A stretch of 64,000 nt of DNA from Euglena gracilis. Taxonomy: Eukaryota > Euglenida > Euglenophyceae > Euglenales. Shown here in pieces: positions 1 to 12,063 of this stretch (within the stretch, counting starts at the first letter, position 1; the number at the start of each line of letters is the position of its first letter). The notes beneath the pieces are model-generated. The model saw only the letters and a list, made by a program, of their open reading frames with translations, was not told the origin of the DNA and made no database searches. Position numbers and translations under genes: made by a program. The stretch is taken from contig CP154957.1 of NCBI GenBank assembly GCA_039621445.1, forward strand, positions 8,599,071-8,663,070, in the 5' to 3' direction.

Positions 1-373
1 ACACCTGCAATTTACGGTTACTTGCAGTAATTTTGAAAGGTTAAGAGGTCAGCGACCACCCCCATACCCCCCAGACCTGTTTTCCTCAATTTTTTCGACT
101 TCTTTTGACCCGGAAATGACCCCAAATGCATGGGTTTTGGGCCTTAAAACGGGGGACCCGGGAGGGGGGTCGAAAAACGCTCATTTTCGGCCCAAAAAAC
201 AGTTCTTTCGGGTCCGGGAGGCCAAAAATGTGGTATTGGGGGAAAATTTTTTCCGATTTATTTTCGACTTTTTTGACCCAGAAATTACCCAAAATCCACC
301 ATGGATTTGATTGCTTCATTGCTGTTGAGGAGAAAGATAATGACGCAAATGTCAGCAGGCGGTGGGAAAAAAT

Positions 374-484
374 TTTTGTGTCCACATATGTGAACCACAA
401 ATATTTTTTTGGTGTCCACAGGTGAACCACAAAACTTTTTGGTGTCCATACGTGAACCGCAAAATTTTTTTTGGTGTCCACAAT
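374..484. repeat. Short tandem repeat, about 30-37 bases per unit
   Basis: Four imperfect copies of a unit reading TTTTTGGTGTCCACANGTGA followed by ACCACAAA are visible back to back. The unit length drifts because of T-run differences. Confidence 0.8.
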
Positions 485-883
485 GAAAGTATTTCTGGAT
501 CGCTGGAACCTTGTCTGTCCAAGAAAAATGGGTCCGTTTCTTTGACTTTTTTTTTAACTTTTCCTTTTACCCTGTTCAATGCCAGGATGGCCCTTGGACT
601 TCCCTTGGAAAATAGACTGTCTTAAAAATTTGGAAATGCCTTAAAAAACCTTTGAAAACCTTAGATTTCTTCAATTTCGAATGAAAATTTGCCTTATAAT
701 TATTTTCGAGATTCATTGACAGCTTTCACCAAAAATGGGGGAATTTCGAACTGGCATGTGTCAGAACACCGACGCATTGTGAGTCCTGGGTTTTGGACAG
801 TGCAGCTGCGGTGCCTTTTGAACGCCCCCCGAATTTGCAACCAGACATTCATTTAGTGTGGTTGGCGAGGTGCCAAATTATTG

Positions 884-1060
884 GAATCATCTTTTTGGCC
901 CCCCCCTGCCAGGTTATTTGGGCCTTTTTTCGGCGTCGTAAAGTGCTTTTGCATTAAAATGGAGCTGCCAAGTTACTGGAGCCATCTATTTTTTTGCCCT
1001 CCCCCTGCCAAGTTATTCGGCCACTGCCAGAAGCAAGGGCCCTGCCAGGCTATTTTTTGG
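884..1060. repeat. Dispersed repeat family E, copy 1
   Basis: The phrases GCCAAGTTATTGGAA, CTGCCAGGTTATTTGGGCC and CGGCGTCGTAAAG occur here in the same order as at about 5066-5235. Each is separated by runs of C. The two copies are clearly related dispersed repeats and not coding. Confidence 0.75.
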
Positions 1061-1544
1061 GGGAGTTTAGGCTCGTTTTTGCCAAGATTTTGCGACTTCA
1101 TTTTCGGCTCAAATTTCGAGAATTTTCCCCAAATGATTATTTTTAAAGGCATTTTAAGGGTATTTTCAAGGTTTCCTTTTAAAGGCGCCTTAAGAAACCT
1201 CCAGGTGGCCCCCTGGTTGGCATGCCGTGCCCAGGAGGTCGTCAGGCTGTCCATTTTGGCCATTTTGGGCCAAAATGCCCAAGCTTAAGCCCAAGCCAAA
1301 CCAAGGCGATTCCGGCCATCTTGGCTTTATTTTGCCCGGGGGGGGGGCACCTTCTTTGCTGCGCTGGCGCGGCGTGGGGTGGCGGACAGCTCCGCTGCAT
1401 CGTCGGCATCCCTGTGGCCCCACAGCCGTTCGACGGCGCAACGGCTTTGTTACCGTCACACCGATGTCCTGTGTGGACATCGGTGTGCCCGCTGGAACGG
1501 GACTGGCGAAAGAGACAGAGTCATCCAGGCGCGGCGGGCCACTT

Positions 1545-1581
1545 TCATCCGCCGTTCCCCGAGACCGACCCGATGGAAATT
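1545..1581 (-). CDS. Possible terminal coding exon of the minus-strand unit
   Basis: The acceptor is TGCTTCTGTCAG. Continuing the phase left by the exon at 2225-2153, this exon reads ISIGSVSGNGG and stops at TGA (1545-1547). A second reading frame stays open much further, towards 1456, with a plausible Ser/Pro-rich composition. The true frame, and so whether the protein ends here, is not certain. Confidence 0.3.
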
Positions 1582-1845
1582 CTGACAGAAGCAGTTCGGA
1601 AATTTGGCCACAACAATGCCGCTGGCAGCCGGCTCCTTCTTTTGCAACCCCGGCTCTTTCACTGACTGGCATCCTCCATCGGCACTGTTCTTGCAATGTG
1701 GAAGCGACGAAGGGGGGGGGACCCAGAGGGAGCCCGCAAGAGGGTGGTGAACTTTCTCCCGCTGGTGCTTTGTCACAGCTTTTTAAAAATAAATCAAATG
1801 AATACATATATACTCCTATGTATGTGTGTATGAATGTATGATTGC

Positions 1846-1945
1846 ATACATATACATACATACGTACATACATACATACATACATACATACATACATACA
1901 TACATACATACATACATACATACATACATACATACACACATACAT
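1846..1945. repeat. (TACA)n microsatellite
   Basis: About 24 tandem copies of TACA with a few substitutions (TACG, CACA) at the edges. The Tyr/Met/Cys/Val or His/Ile/Thr peptides it encodes in all frames are repeat artefacts. Confidence 0.97.
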
Positions 1946-2152
1946 ACACATATTTGGCAAGCCCTAATTTACTGGCACCCCATGGGGTGAGTAATTTCCA
2001 CGTAAACGGCACGAAAACGGCGACGTTCCAAGTACAAGCAACCCCCAGGGCCCAATTTCGGAAATCCAAAATATAAGCAACCGGGGTCTAACCACTCCCC
2101 CCCCCCCCGGGCTGGTTAACGCAACTCACAGTCACGGGTGGACCAACCCCAC

Positions 2153-2225
2153 CGTGCATGAGTAGCTGTGGGGCCCTCTGCTGCAGCCGACGCCGGCGCC
2201 GCTGCAGCGTCGGCGTGGGCGTCGG
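2153..2225 (-). CDS. Exon, Ala-rich segment
   Basis: The acceptor has an excellent pyrimidine tract (CCCGTCCCGCCCTCTCTCACAG) and the donor is CACG|GTGGGG. Phase carried in from the exon at 3347-3174 gives an Ala/Asp/His-rich peptide (ADAHADAAAAPASAAAEGP). Another frame would give an Arg-rich peptide; phase continuity favours the Ala-rich one. It looks like a disordered tail segment. Confidence 0.5.
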
Positions 2226-3173
2226 CTGTGAGAGAGGGCGGGACGGGAGACGGGGGAGGGGACATGGTTGTACGGGCCGGCCGTGAACGGAGGGGGTCAA
2301 CCCCCCCACCACAGTACCGAAGGCACTGAAAGAAACTTTTGACCTGAAATCGGTGCCTCCGAAAATTTGGGAAGTCTGGTGGGGGGGGGGGCAAGCTTGC
2401 ATCGGAATCTCGGAGCCCCCTTCCAAAACTAATTGTGGAGGGGACCCCTCTCTCCTGCCTCCAGGTTCTTTCGTTCCTGCCACAGGTTTCCAGAGAGAGG
2501 TGCAGCTGTTTCAGCGATATTGATCACTTTGCTGAAAGGTACAACCACCTTTAATTGATGGTTGGCGGTTGACGGTTGACGGTCGTGTACGCTCTTACTT
2601 CTTTCTGGGTCCCATTCCGGGCTCTGGGTTTGGGTTCCGGCGTGGAGTACCGGACGATTTTTGGAAAATGCTGGCAAGGCTGAATATCCCCAGGGGTCCC
2701 GCTCCAGGCTGGGTGGGAGGGAACCCCTCTCCTCCCTCCCCCCTCCCTGTGGGCTTTGAAAAAGAAGCCAGGTGTGATGCATGTGGAGAGAGAAAGGCAA
2801 GGAACTCATAAACCCTGTGATTCTCAGCCTCCACCTCTTGCTTTCCTTTTCTCACGCCATTGGAAATGTGGTGGCTGAATGTATTTTGGAAAATGTCTAA
2901 GGAAATTTTCGCCAGTGTTCGGCATTTTGGTTTCAGCACGCGCAAAGATTTTGGGCAAACATGCCTAAAACACACTTTGGTGGTCCCCTGGTGGTGCGAT
3001 TCCGACATGGCAGACATACAATCTTTCATGACGTTTGGTCGCATATATGCGTGGCAAAAACCGTTCCATCCATTTCTTACAGCCGCACAAAACGTCTCAC
3101 TGTCCCAAGCCTCGTCCATTTTCCTTCACCCGGGGGGTGGTGGGAGGGGGTGTCTGTCTGGGGTGGGCCACAC

Positions 3174-3347
3174 CGTCTGGCAGGCTCTTGGCACTGGCCA
3201 AGGAGGCGGACCGGGACCCACGCCTCGACACGGTGCTGGGGGACTTGGCTGGTGGGGAGGGGGCGGCGGCGGCAGCGGTCTCGTCCGCTGCCTCCGGGGC
3301 GGCGGTGGCGGGGTCGGCGGCGGGCGCAGAGGTGGAGCTGGCGGACT
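3174..3347 (-). CDS. Exon, Ser/Ala/Pro-rich segment
   Basis: Minus-strand acceptor TTTTCGGCAACTCAG and donor CCAGACG|GTGTGG bound 174 bases. The reading starts in the phase left by 4675-4519 and gives a low-complexity peptide with APAADPATAAPEAADETAAA followed by a basic Ser/Arg stretch (STVSRRGSRSAS). The plus strand is also open but has poorer splice sites. It is probably a disordered region. Confidence 0.55.
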
Positions 3348-4518
3348 CTGAGTTGCCGAAAAGCAAAGACATAAATGCAGCAGACACACAGGTGCAGATG
3401 CATTGTGTGTGTGCATGTGTTTTCTGTGCCATACGTGTGTTGCATGTGTGTTCATGCGTCTCTGCATGTATTATGTGTGTGTGTGTGTGTGTGTACGTGT
3501 TGCATGTATGTGCGTGTGATATGGGTGAGTGTGTGCGCGCGTGCATGTGTGTTGCAACGAGCCTGCTCTTTGGACCTCCGGCAAAGAGCTTGAGCTTCTC
3601 TGGACAACCAAACTGCGTTTCATTTACTTCCACATGGGATCGCTCCATGGTTTCTTGCGTCCCCTTCGAAATTCCTCATTTTTTTTTTATACCTTAATTT
3701 AGGTGCAAATGAAAATATAGATTCTGAGGCCATTTTGGTGGGCAGCCACAAATTTAAAATTGAGGTGCCGTGCGAAACCATGGAGCGACGCCACAAAAAC
3801 AAATGCAATGCAGAGTTAGCTAGAGGCTTGTCCCCCCAGGAGTCTGTCCCCCCTGTGAACTGATGTTTCTCTTTTGGCAATTTTTTCCCTTCGAGTTCCG
3901 GACCAAAACTGCCAAACACCGAACCCTGTTACCCTTTGCTCTTCAAACGGCAAGAAAGACGGAAAAATGCGGTTGACACTGGGGGGGGTGTAGTATGGAC
4001 ATGCCGCGTCATGGGCACCTGCCATAGACCATGTGGCAATTTGGGTGCGGGAAAAAATTTGACACGATTTTGACACGCAGTTGACACGATTTTTTTTTGG
4101 GAGGGGTCGCCGTCCTCAAAAAACCCCCCCGCCGGAGTACATCAGGTGACCCTCACCGCACACCCAAACTGAGATATGGCCCCCTCCCCCGGAGGTGTGT
4201 CATCGACCAGCCACGTCAAGGTCGAGGGGAAGGGGAGGCAGAACCCCTCCTGTCCGGGCCTTCAGGTGCCTGAACGGAACGCCTCTGGCTCAGTAATCGT
4301 GGTGGCTCTGCCCAGGGGTCCTTCCTGGCCTGGCCGGCCACGGCCTTCCTCCCTCGGTGCGGTCAGGGGGGAAACCTCAGCGCAGCGGGGACCAAGTGCC
4401 CTCGGCCATGTGCCATGGCGCAGCGCGGGCCATTCAGGAAACAAACCCGGCCCCCCCCCCCCCCCCCCCGGGGGTTGCAGGGAAGAGCGGGGAGGGGGGA
4501 GGGGAGGGGGAGGCAAAC
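3348..4518 (-). other. Intron with GT-rich stretch
   Basis: It holds a TG-rich degenerate microsatellite (about 3395-3555) and otherwise unremarkable sequence ending in a C run and GGGAGG stretches near 4450-4515. No coding island is supported. Confidence 0.45.
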
Positions 4519-4675
4519 CGGCCCCGGCAGCGCCGTCGCCGTCGCCATCGCCGCCGGCCTCCGCGGCCACGCTGGACCCTTTGGACCGCTTCCGCGCCGC
4601 CGGCGTGGGCTCGGCTCCGGCCTCCTCCGCTGGGGCGGGGGTGGCGGGGGCGGCGGGGGCACTGGCATCGGCGGG
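4519..4675 (-). CDS. Exon, Ala/Pro/acidic then Gly-Asp segment
   Basis: Bounded by acceptor CCAGCCCTGCAG and donor GGGGCCG|GTTTGC. The peptide begins PADASAPAAPATPAPAEEAG, then KRSKGSSVAAEAGGDGDGDG. Third codon positions are almost all G or C. The exon ends in phase 1, matching the next exon. The plus strand is also open (LDPLDRFRAAGVG), but the splice sites favour minus. Confidence 0.55.
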
Positions 4676-4718
4676 CTGCAGGGCTGGCGGTTCGCCGCGG
4701 GGGGGGGGGTCGCCCCCA

Positions 4719-4871
4719 ATACACACACACATATGCATATATGCACATATATATGTGCATATATATATATATATACATAAATATGTATATATATGCACAT
4801 ATATGTGCATATATATGCATATTTATGTATATATATGCACATATATATGTGCATATATATACATAAATATG

Positions 4872-4916
<45 letters not shown>

Positions 4917-4998
4917 GCATAAAAACACACACACATATACATATATATGTACGTATATATACATACATATGTACACACACACACACACACACACACAC
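4719..4998. repeat. Mixed (CA)n and (TA)n/ATATGCAC microsatellite
   Basis: Alternating blocks of ACACAC and ATATAT, with a recurring ATATGTGCATAT palindrome. No coding content. Confidence 0.95.
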
Positions 4999-5049
4999 GC
5001 CCCCCATATGTACTAAACCAACTGAAGACAATTATCACACCATAAGCCC

Positions 5050-5235
5050 CCCCCCCCCCAATAACCTGGCGGGGTGCCAGGTTATTGGAACCAACTTTTG
5101 GCCCTGCCCCCCCCCCAGGTTATTTGGGCCCCTTTTTCAGCGCCGTAAAGGAATTTTGCCTAAAAAGGACCCCGCCAAGTTACTGGAACCATCTTTTTTG
5201 CCCCTCCCCCCGCCAGGTTATTTGGGGGGGTTTAC
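5050..5235. repeat. Dispersed repeat family E, copy 2
   Basis: It shares GCCAGGTTATTGGAACC, CAGGTTATTTGGGCC, GCGCCGTAAAG and CAAGTTACTGGAACCATC with the copy at 884-1060, with C runs at the same places. Confidence 0.75.
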
Positions 5236-5759
5236 AACAACACCGCAATGCAGATACAGGCAACACATGGGGGCTTTGTGGTCGCTGTGGCCTGAGGAGT
5301 TGGTTTTTTTTGGCAATTTCTTCGATGAGCTTCGCCCGAAATTCTATTTGGGCCACTTTGTGTTTTTACCAAAGATTCATTAACATACGCCCCCCCACTC
5401 CGATAACCCTCCTTCGTCAGACTAAAACAAAATCCTGCTAGCACCCGCGGGGTTTCAGAAGTAGGACTTAGCAGGAACATAGCCACTTAAATCCAGAAAC
5501 CTTGCTAATCAAGAACAATCACGCATGTCAATTTTGCCAGACGTTTGTTCCCTGGGTAAAAACTTCGAGCCCTGCATCAGATTATTCAATTTTTGATCGT
5601 TCGCTCGTCTTCAACATTCAAGAAATTTTTTACGTTTCATCCTCATCCGGCATTGCCTATTCCCTCCCTGGGCGGAAAATTAGGGCACAATGGCATGACG
5701 ACAGGTTGACCAGTACTCTGGACCCCGCCGTTTCCTGGGTGGGAGCCTGCCGGATTCTC

Positions 5760-5925
5760 AAGCATGAAAATTCCCGGGTGGGGGTTTTCTTAAAGGCCCC
5801 CCCGGGGGGGGGGGTCCAGCCTCCGGCTGGCAAAAAGGTTGCTGGCTGGAAGCGAGCTGCTGGCTGACCCCCCGGGGGGGGGGGGTCTGGGGCTGGAGGG
5901 GGGCTGGGCTGGGCTGGGTCGGTGA
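5760..5925. repeat. Dispersed repeat family C (CTGGCTGG type)
   Basis: It is bounded by CCCCCCCGGGGGGGGGG tracts, and the interior reads CCGGCTGGCAAAAAGGTTGC and TGGCTGGAAGCGAGCTGC. The same CTGGCTGGAAAAAGG phrase recurs near 6.1, 11.2, 13.0, 13.3, 13.9 and 53.3 kb. Confidence 0.75.
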
Positions 5926-6376
5926 AAAACAAAAATTTCTAAAACATTTTTGTTTTTGTCTTCTCGACATTTTGGTGGATGGAGCTAGATCAAGGCTGGG
6001 GGGCTGTGATGGAGGAAGCTGTGATGAGGGAAAAAATGCAGGGATAAATGAGCTGGGCAGCGGCCGGCTGGCCCGGCCTCTGGCCGGGCTGGACCCAACT
6101 TTATTTCAGTGGGGGGGGGCTCCCAGCCCGAATTTGGGCTGCTGGCTGGATTTGAGCTGCTGCCTGGCTGGACCCCCCCCCCCCGGGGACAGGGTCCCCT
6201 CCGGCTTAAGAAAACCCTTGATCGGGGGGGCATTTTGGCCATTCCTGGCCGCTCCCATCCTCCACCGGCCAGCCAGCAGCTGAAATAAACCATCCCGAGG
6301 GGGGGGGGTTGGTTGGGGGAACCATTCGGGCCGGGGACCCCGGTACCCACCCCACCCGCCCTCGGCAATCGGTAAC

Positions 6377-6555
6377 CGCCGGCCCGGCCGGGCGGCGGCG
6401 CGGCGGCCGGCCCCTCCGAGTCGTCCGCCGCGACGGTCGGGTCCACCCGCAGGGGGCTGCGGTCCGCCGCGCTGGAGGTCTGGCGCGGGGGGGGGGGGTA
6501 GGGCGGCACCGGAGGCGCGGCGGCCACCGCGGACGGAGTGGGTTGATGCCCAGGG
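6377..6555 (-). CDS. Exon, Pro/Ala-rich segment
   Basis: Minus-strand acceptor CCCGTCCAG and donor GGCCGGCG|GTTACC. The best frame gives a Pro-rich start and then RSPLRVDPTVAADDSEGPAA. A run of 13 C (minus sense) sits inside the exon, and the phase does not join cleanly to either neighbour. A homopolymer length error, or a different acceptor, is possible. Confidence 0.4.
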
Positions 6556-6559
6556 CTGG

Positions 6560-6830
6560 ACGGGAAGCCCCTGATGGGGAGATCGACCCCCCCCCCACCA
6601 CAGCACCGCGCATGGGAAATATTCTTCGGTGCCGATGGGAAAACTTTGCCCAATCGGCGCTCCCGGAAATACGGCAAGCCCTGGCGGAGACCTGCTGGGG
6701 AGGGGGGTGGTTGGAGCCCCCAACCCGCCAGGAATGGGGAGGGGGGTCGCCCCCCCCCCCTCCCACCACCCATAGGGTATCAGGGATTCCTGTACAGCCC
6801 TGCTGGCGCCTGACCACCCCTGGCAACAGG
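6560..6830. repeat. Dispersed hairpin repeat (family H)
   Basis: C runs, then AATATTCTTCGGTGCCGAT, CCCGGAAATACGG and GTCGCCCCCCCCC. The same order is seen at 17.6 and 19.9 kb. The CGGTGCCG core corresponds to the hairpin of this family. Confidence 0.65.
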
Positions 6831-7412
6831 TGGAAATTGAGGAAAAAGTACTCTGCCACTGCGCCAGACAATATAAAAAAAACCTCCACATTTCCTCAAT
6901 CGCATTAATGTATGCATCATTTGGGAGGTTGTTTTTGCGGCGGTTTTGTTTTGTCCTTGCCAAAGAGGGTGAAAACATTGGCAAAACTGGGCCTGATAAT
7001 TTCAAGAAATCTGAGAATGGGGAAACCTTGTCCGTGAGCCTGCCTACCTCTGTTTCCACCCTTGCAAATCAACCAGTCATGATCCTGACAATTTTCAAAC
7101 AGGCGAGACGGATAAAATGAAAAATGCAAAATTCAGTTGGTCAGAAAAATGGGTCTTTAAAACAAGCCAACTTGCAAATCCCTTCCTTCAAGGCACAAAT
7201 TATTCATTATGCAAATTGTGTCGCACTACTCACCTACTAACGGGAGCCCTGCAACGGCCTACGCATCTGTGACCACGCAATGCGCTGAGCGAGTGGCTAC
7301 CGTAGGCCCGAATTTGGCCCTCATTCGGCCGTGCTGTCAGGCGGGGCTGGTGCACAAACGTTGCCTGCGGAAACGGCTATCCGGCCCATGCGTCAGCACA
7401 AACGAGCGCGGG

Positions 7413-7747
<335 letters not shown>

Positions 7748-7880
7748 CTGGCGAGACGACGGCACACACCCACCCCCCCCCCCCAAGGCTTCCCAAGGCG
7801 CCAAGACATCACCGCCGGGGGGGGGGCTTGTGCTACGGGGTAATTCCCGTTTCCCCCTAATTCCTCATTTATCTCTCCTC

Positions 7881-7933
7881 TCCTCCTCCTCCTCCTCCTC
7901 CTCCTCCTCCTCCTCCTCCTCCTCCTCCTCCTC
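7881..7933. repeat. (CCT)n microsatellite
   Basis: About 17 tandem CTC units followed by CATCATATTATCATCATT. Confidence 0.97.
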
Positions 7934-8590
7934 ATCATATTATCATCATTCCTAATTCTGGTTCCAAAAATCCAACTTTCGCACGCGCAAAGTCTTAATT
8001 TTAATGCTTTTTGAAAGCAAATCGCAAAAAGTTGGAAAATATTATCTTAATTGGAGCCCTTTGCCCAAGACAGATGAAATATCACCAACGTGGCTGTCAA
8101 CTTTTTTTGTTCCAATCTGATTTATGAAAATAAAAATTCCCAAAAAATTAGGTAATGATTTCTGGGGGGTTTGGTTTTGGGTTCCGGCTTTGGGAAGCCA
8201 TTTTACCCAGCACGGCACACGCCATGGGGATGCTGGCAGCACTGCCTCCCAAATGGTGTTTCTGTGTTGGATAAATGCTCGACAAATGCTGGATAATTCC
8301 GTCCCAGGAGGTAAATGACAGAAGGAAGGTCAGAGTGATTGTTTGCAACAATGGGGGAGGGGGAAAAAACAGTTGCTAAGACAATGATTGAAATATCGAG
8401 ATAGAACAAAATACTTTTTGTCCAATTACCTGTTGAGATTCTTCGTTGCATAATGACTTTCTCTGTGAATGGTTGAAGCCATTCACGGTGTGTGGCCAAC
8501 TCTCACATACAACGCCAAAAGAAACCTGCACGATTTACAGGCCAAAAAGGGTTGGTGGGTAAACCGACACAGTGCCAGGCACTTCCACAC

Positions 8591-8656
8591 CTGCGTCCCC
8601 TCCCGCAGGGCTGGCCGAGAGGCTGCTGAGCACGGGGGTCACGACGCGCTGTGCGT
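8591..8656 (-). CDS. Exon, short helical segment
   Basis: Acceptor GCCCCCTGCTGGCTGCACAG and donor GACGCAG|GTGTGG. It encodes AQRVVTPVLSSLSASPAGGD. Incoming and outgoing phases both match its neighbours (9865-9728 and 7747-7599), which is good support for a true internal exon. Confidence 0.6.
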
Positions 8657-8763
8657 CTGTGCAGCCAGCAGGGGGCAAGCCACCCCACCCACGTCAGTGT
8701 TGCAAACAAATACACAGATACAGCCGGCCGTCGGGGGGAGGCAGGGCTAAACGTGAAACTTAG

Positions 8764-9000
8764 GGGGTTAATCCCCCCCCCCGACCACCCGACCCACCCA
8801 CTTCATCGAGAACCTGCTGCCAGACCCTGAACAGCACTCCCAGAGCCTATGGGTGGGGGGGTTCCCCCCATTTCTTTCGGCCTTGGCAGAGATTGGCAGG
8901 TCATAATCGACCTTCGGCACCGAAAATTTTCTTTGCCGAATGCAACCATAGAAAAAAAAGCCCCCCCCCCCCCCCCGGGTGGGTTGGGGCATGCCATGTG
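8764..9000. repeat. Dispersed hairpin repeat (family H)
   Basis: Flanked by CCCCCCCC runs. The core at 8913-8924 is the palindrome TTCGGCACCGAA followed by AATTTTC, matching the hairpin core of family H. Confidence 0.6.
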
Positions 9001-9688
9001 CAGCAGTCCGACCAACCCTGACTTGACTGCTCGCCCATAAAACTCTGGATACCCGCAGCACTTGGAGCCTTCACAAAGCGCTGCTCCTGGAGTTCCAAGT
9101 TTCAGCCGTGCGTTTCCAAGGCTCAGGGGAACGGGGGCTTCTCGGTGGGACCAACAGGATGGATGCTGCACAGTGGTGGTCTTAACTGTTGACCTGACGC
9201 CCCAAAAAGCGCAAAACAGACAATTTTTGACGAAATTTGTCAAAAATCACATTCTTTTTTGATGGTTAGTGGCATCAAAATAAAAAAAACACAATCAATT
9301 TGGGTGGCTCTAATCCCCCCCTAAAAACGGCTCTACCCTTTTCATTTTGTTCACAGTTTTATATTTGGTTGGTTGGTAGACCCTGTAGACCCCCCTTGTA
9401 GACCCAAGGGGGGTCTACAGGGTGGGGGGGGGGGCAAATCCTTGATTGACCCCCTTCAATCGACACTTCAAACCAGATCCTATGAAATACCAGGTTTTTA
9501 ATAATGCTGAGCTCTTTGTGAGAGAAGAGCAATATGGAGGTCTGGGTGTGGAGTTGCGGGTGAATCAAAATGTAATCAGATGGGGCGTTTTACGGGTTCA
9601 ATTTAGGTTGGCAAAAATTTTTCTTGGTTTTCTGCTGCATTTCGGATTTTAGATTTCAATTAAAACACTGCCAAAAAGTGTTCGACAA

Positions 9689-9716
9689 TTGTCTTTGTCT
9701 TTGTCTTTGTCTTTGC
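9689..9716. repeat. (TCTTTG)n hexamer repeat
   Basis: Four and a half copies of TCTTTG next to the exon at 9728-9865. Confidence 0.9.
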
Positions 9717-9727
9717 CTTTCTTGCAC

Positions 9728-9865
9728 GCCCGAACTCTTCCTTTTCACGCCGGCCGAGGACGCGAGGGCAGAGGGGCGCACCGTCAGCTTCTGGTTGCGG
9801 GTTGGTGAACACTGGGGTCGAGGTGCGCTGGACTGCCAGGGCAGGTGTGTCGTCCACTTCCATAT
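9728..9865 (-). CDS. Exon, Pro/acidic segment
   Basis: Acceptor GTCTCTCTGCACAG and donor TTCGGGC|GTGCAAG. In the phase left by 11151-11090 it reads MEVDDTPALAVQRTSTPVFT, then NPQPEADGAP and a basic GRREKEEFG end. Outgoing phase matches 8656-8591. The opposite strand is open too, but splice sites and phase support minus. Confidence 0.55.
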
Positions 9866-10299
9866 CTGTGCAGAGAGACAGGGGCCGATGGACGTCCCCA
9901 ATGAAAAGGATGACAACCCAAAACGATGCCCGTCTTTATTATATTATTGATTGTATTTTATATATTTTAATATTTTTAATAATTAATTTTATGATTCAAT
10001 GTTTCAAGTCACCGGGTGATTAACATACAGCGGAAACAGGAAACAACGCCGTGCCACCCCACGCAAAATGGCATTTGCTTTGCGGCACGGCTTGTTTCAA
10101 ATGCAATAGCACTTGAGACGTCACCTGTCCCAAGGCCAGCCAGGGGGATGAGAAATACAATTAAATATTACTTCCAGAAACTTTGTCATCGGCGATGGGA
10201 TATGCGCAACGTTACACCAGTCTGGATAACATTAAAAATTATGTTTCGGGTCTTTTTGTGAATCTCATTTTCTATTGGAAGAATTATTGGTCACAAACG

Positions 10300-10905
10300 A
10301 GAAAAATAACATAACCACTCTGTTTGTGGGTTAAACACAATATGCGTGAGTAAACGTACAAACCAGGCTGCTTTTTAAGACCCCCCGGGGGGGGGTCCCC
10401 CACCCACCCACCAAGCGTGGGACCCCCCATCAAAATCGAGCCGTCAAAGGCCTTTCCCAAAAATTATCAGCGCTTCATTCCAAAACCCATACCCGGGCTT
10501 CCAGCCCGGGACCCCGGGGGGGGGGGGTTAGGCCCTGGAACCCCCGAGGGCTTATCAATCAAAAAAAAGACTGGTAAAAACACGTCCCCCCCCCCCCCCC
10601 CTCACCCCCCCCCCCCCACCCCCTTCCCCCCCCCCCTCACCCCCCCCCCCCCACCCACCCCTCCCCCCAACCCCCCCCCCTCCCACCCCCCCCATCCCCC
10701 CCCCCCCCCCCCCCCCCCACCCCCCCCCCCTCGGGGGCCGATTTCGAGCGCCCAAAACCCCCCCCTGTTTTCCTTTGGTTTTCCATGTAAGAATAACGCA
10801 CCCCCCAAATAACACCCCCCCCCCTGGCTCCCAACTTGGGGTTCCCACATAACACACCGGGGGGGGGGGTGTGTTATTTGGGACTAGTGGGAGGGGGGTT
10901 TACTT
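10300..10905. repeat. Poly-C rich tract and flanking homopolymer DNA
   Basis: From about 10582 to 10735 nearly every base is C, broken by single A or T. CCCCGGGG junctions flank it (10381-10398, 10510-10528, 10858-10870). Pro- or Gly-rich peptides read from it are artefacts. Confidence 0.9.
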
Positions 10906-11089
10906 TATCCCAAACGCTATCCTGAATAAATAAATGAGCAAATAGTCTTAAACATACAAAAACATAACCTCATGGCATTTCGGGAATGACCCGAATGACT
11001 TCATTGTAAAACAGACCCCGCCTCGCGGTTTTCTCACACAAAACTGTTGCAAAGTGGGACCCGCAAGCGTGGGCCTCCGGGGGCCATAC

Positions 11090-11151
11090 CGGCCTGCGTC
11101 GCCGCGGGGTCCGGGTTGAAGTGGAACGTGGCGTACGCGGACAGGGGCTTT
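11090..11151 (-). CDS. Exon, short segment
   Basis: Taking the acceptor as ATCCATAAG, the exon joins in phase from 12156-12064 and reads KPLSAYATFHFNPDPAATQA. The donor is GGCCG|GTATGG, and the phase out matches 9865-9728. Third codon positions are C-rich. Confidence 0.55.
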
Positions 11152-11154
11152 CTT

Positions 11155-11265
11155 ATGGATTTCCCCCCGGGGGTCCTGCCGACAGCAAGGAAGTGCTGCT
11201 TGCTGGAAAAAAAAGGTGCTGGCAGGCTGGATCTTGCCGACCCCGTGGCCGGGGGGGGGGGTGGA
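11155..11265. repeat. Dispersed repeat family C copy
   Basis: CCCCCCGGGGGTCC, GCTGGAAAAAAAAGGTGCTGG and CAGGCTGGATC, ending in a G run: the CTGGCTGG family again. Confidence 0.6.
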
Positions 11266-11481
11266 GGGGCACACAGCAAACTGGGCCAGGAGCGGAGTCA
11301 GCGCCGGTCACATGTTACTATCAAAAGCCACTTTCCACTTTCAAAAAACCAGTCAGTCGCTTTATTGAAAACCGGTCACCCACTTTTGACCCCGGACCCA
11401 GGGGGGTCCGGAGCCAAAAACCAGCCAGTCAACCCTGGTTTCGGACATAACTTGGGCAACGGGATGGGCCAGACCCTGTAC

Positions 11482-11582
11482 GTACGTATGTATGTATGTA
11501 TGTATGTATGTATGTATGTATGTATGTATGTATGTATGTATGTATGTATGTATGTATGTATGTATGTATGTATGTATGTATG
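11482..11582. repeat. (GTAT)n microsatellite
   Basis: About 25 tandem GTAT copies, the reverse complement of the ATAC arrays elsewhere. Confidence 0.97.
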
Positions 11583-12063
11583 TGTGCATGCATTTGAAAA
11601 TGGGTGTAAAACAAAAAAACATATTTTATGTTTTGTGTGTGTGTCTGTTTGTCTGTAATATTTGAGTATGATGTTAGGGAATACATTATTCCCTCAGTTT
11701 TTTGGCATCAAAAATCATTATCCTGCTCTTTTCTCCTTTTGTTCCTGTTGTCGTTGTTGTTGCTCCAGTGTGTGTAGCAAAAATTCTCAACTCATATGTG
11801 GTTCAAATTTGTGCACCCTCCACCCTAGATTTCTCTGGGATGGTTGGCCTCCCCTTAGAATTTGGGGGAGGGGCTTACAGATCATGCGTTCTCAAAGGCA
11901 GCCCCACAACGCTGGTCCATCCCCCTCCACAGGGGTCCCACCTGTTTGGGAAAGGGGTGGTAGGAATCCCCCTCCCCATACAAGTAATACCAATCCTCTA
12001 GACGAAGGACGGAGGGGCAGGGTCCCCTCCGTCCTAAGAAATGCCCGGCACACAGAGCCAAAC

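Larger units (their letters stand above)
1..1544. other. Left spacer without a supported gene
   Basis: I see no bounded coding exon here. It holds a short tandem repeat (374-484), a C-rich dispersed repeat (about 884-1060) that recurs near 5.1 kb, and T/A-rich sequence. If the minus-strand unit ends at about 1545, this stretch would contain its 3' untranslated region and downstream DNA. Confidence 0.5.

Noticed and set aside
3035-3697. Plus-strand frame LAKEADRDPRLDTVLGDL over the island at 3.2 kb
   Set aside because: Plausible peptide, but minus-strand splice sites are stronger and phase joins to neighbouring minus exons.
10555-10860. Proline-rich or glycine-rich protein
   Set aside because: It is encoded by near-pure C runs; a composition artefact.
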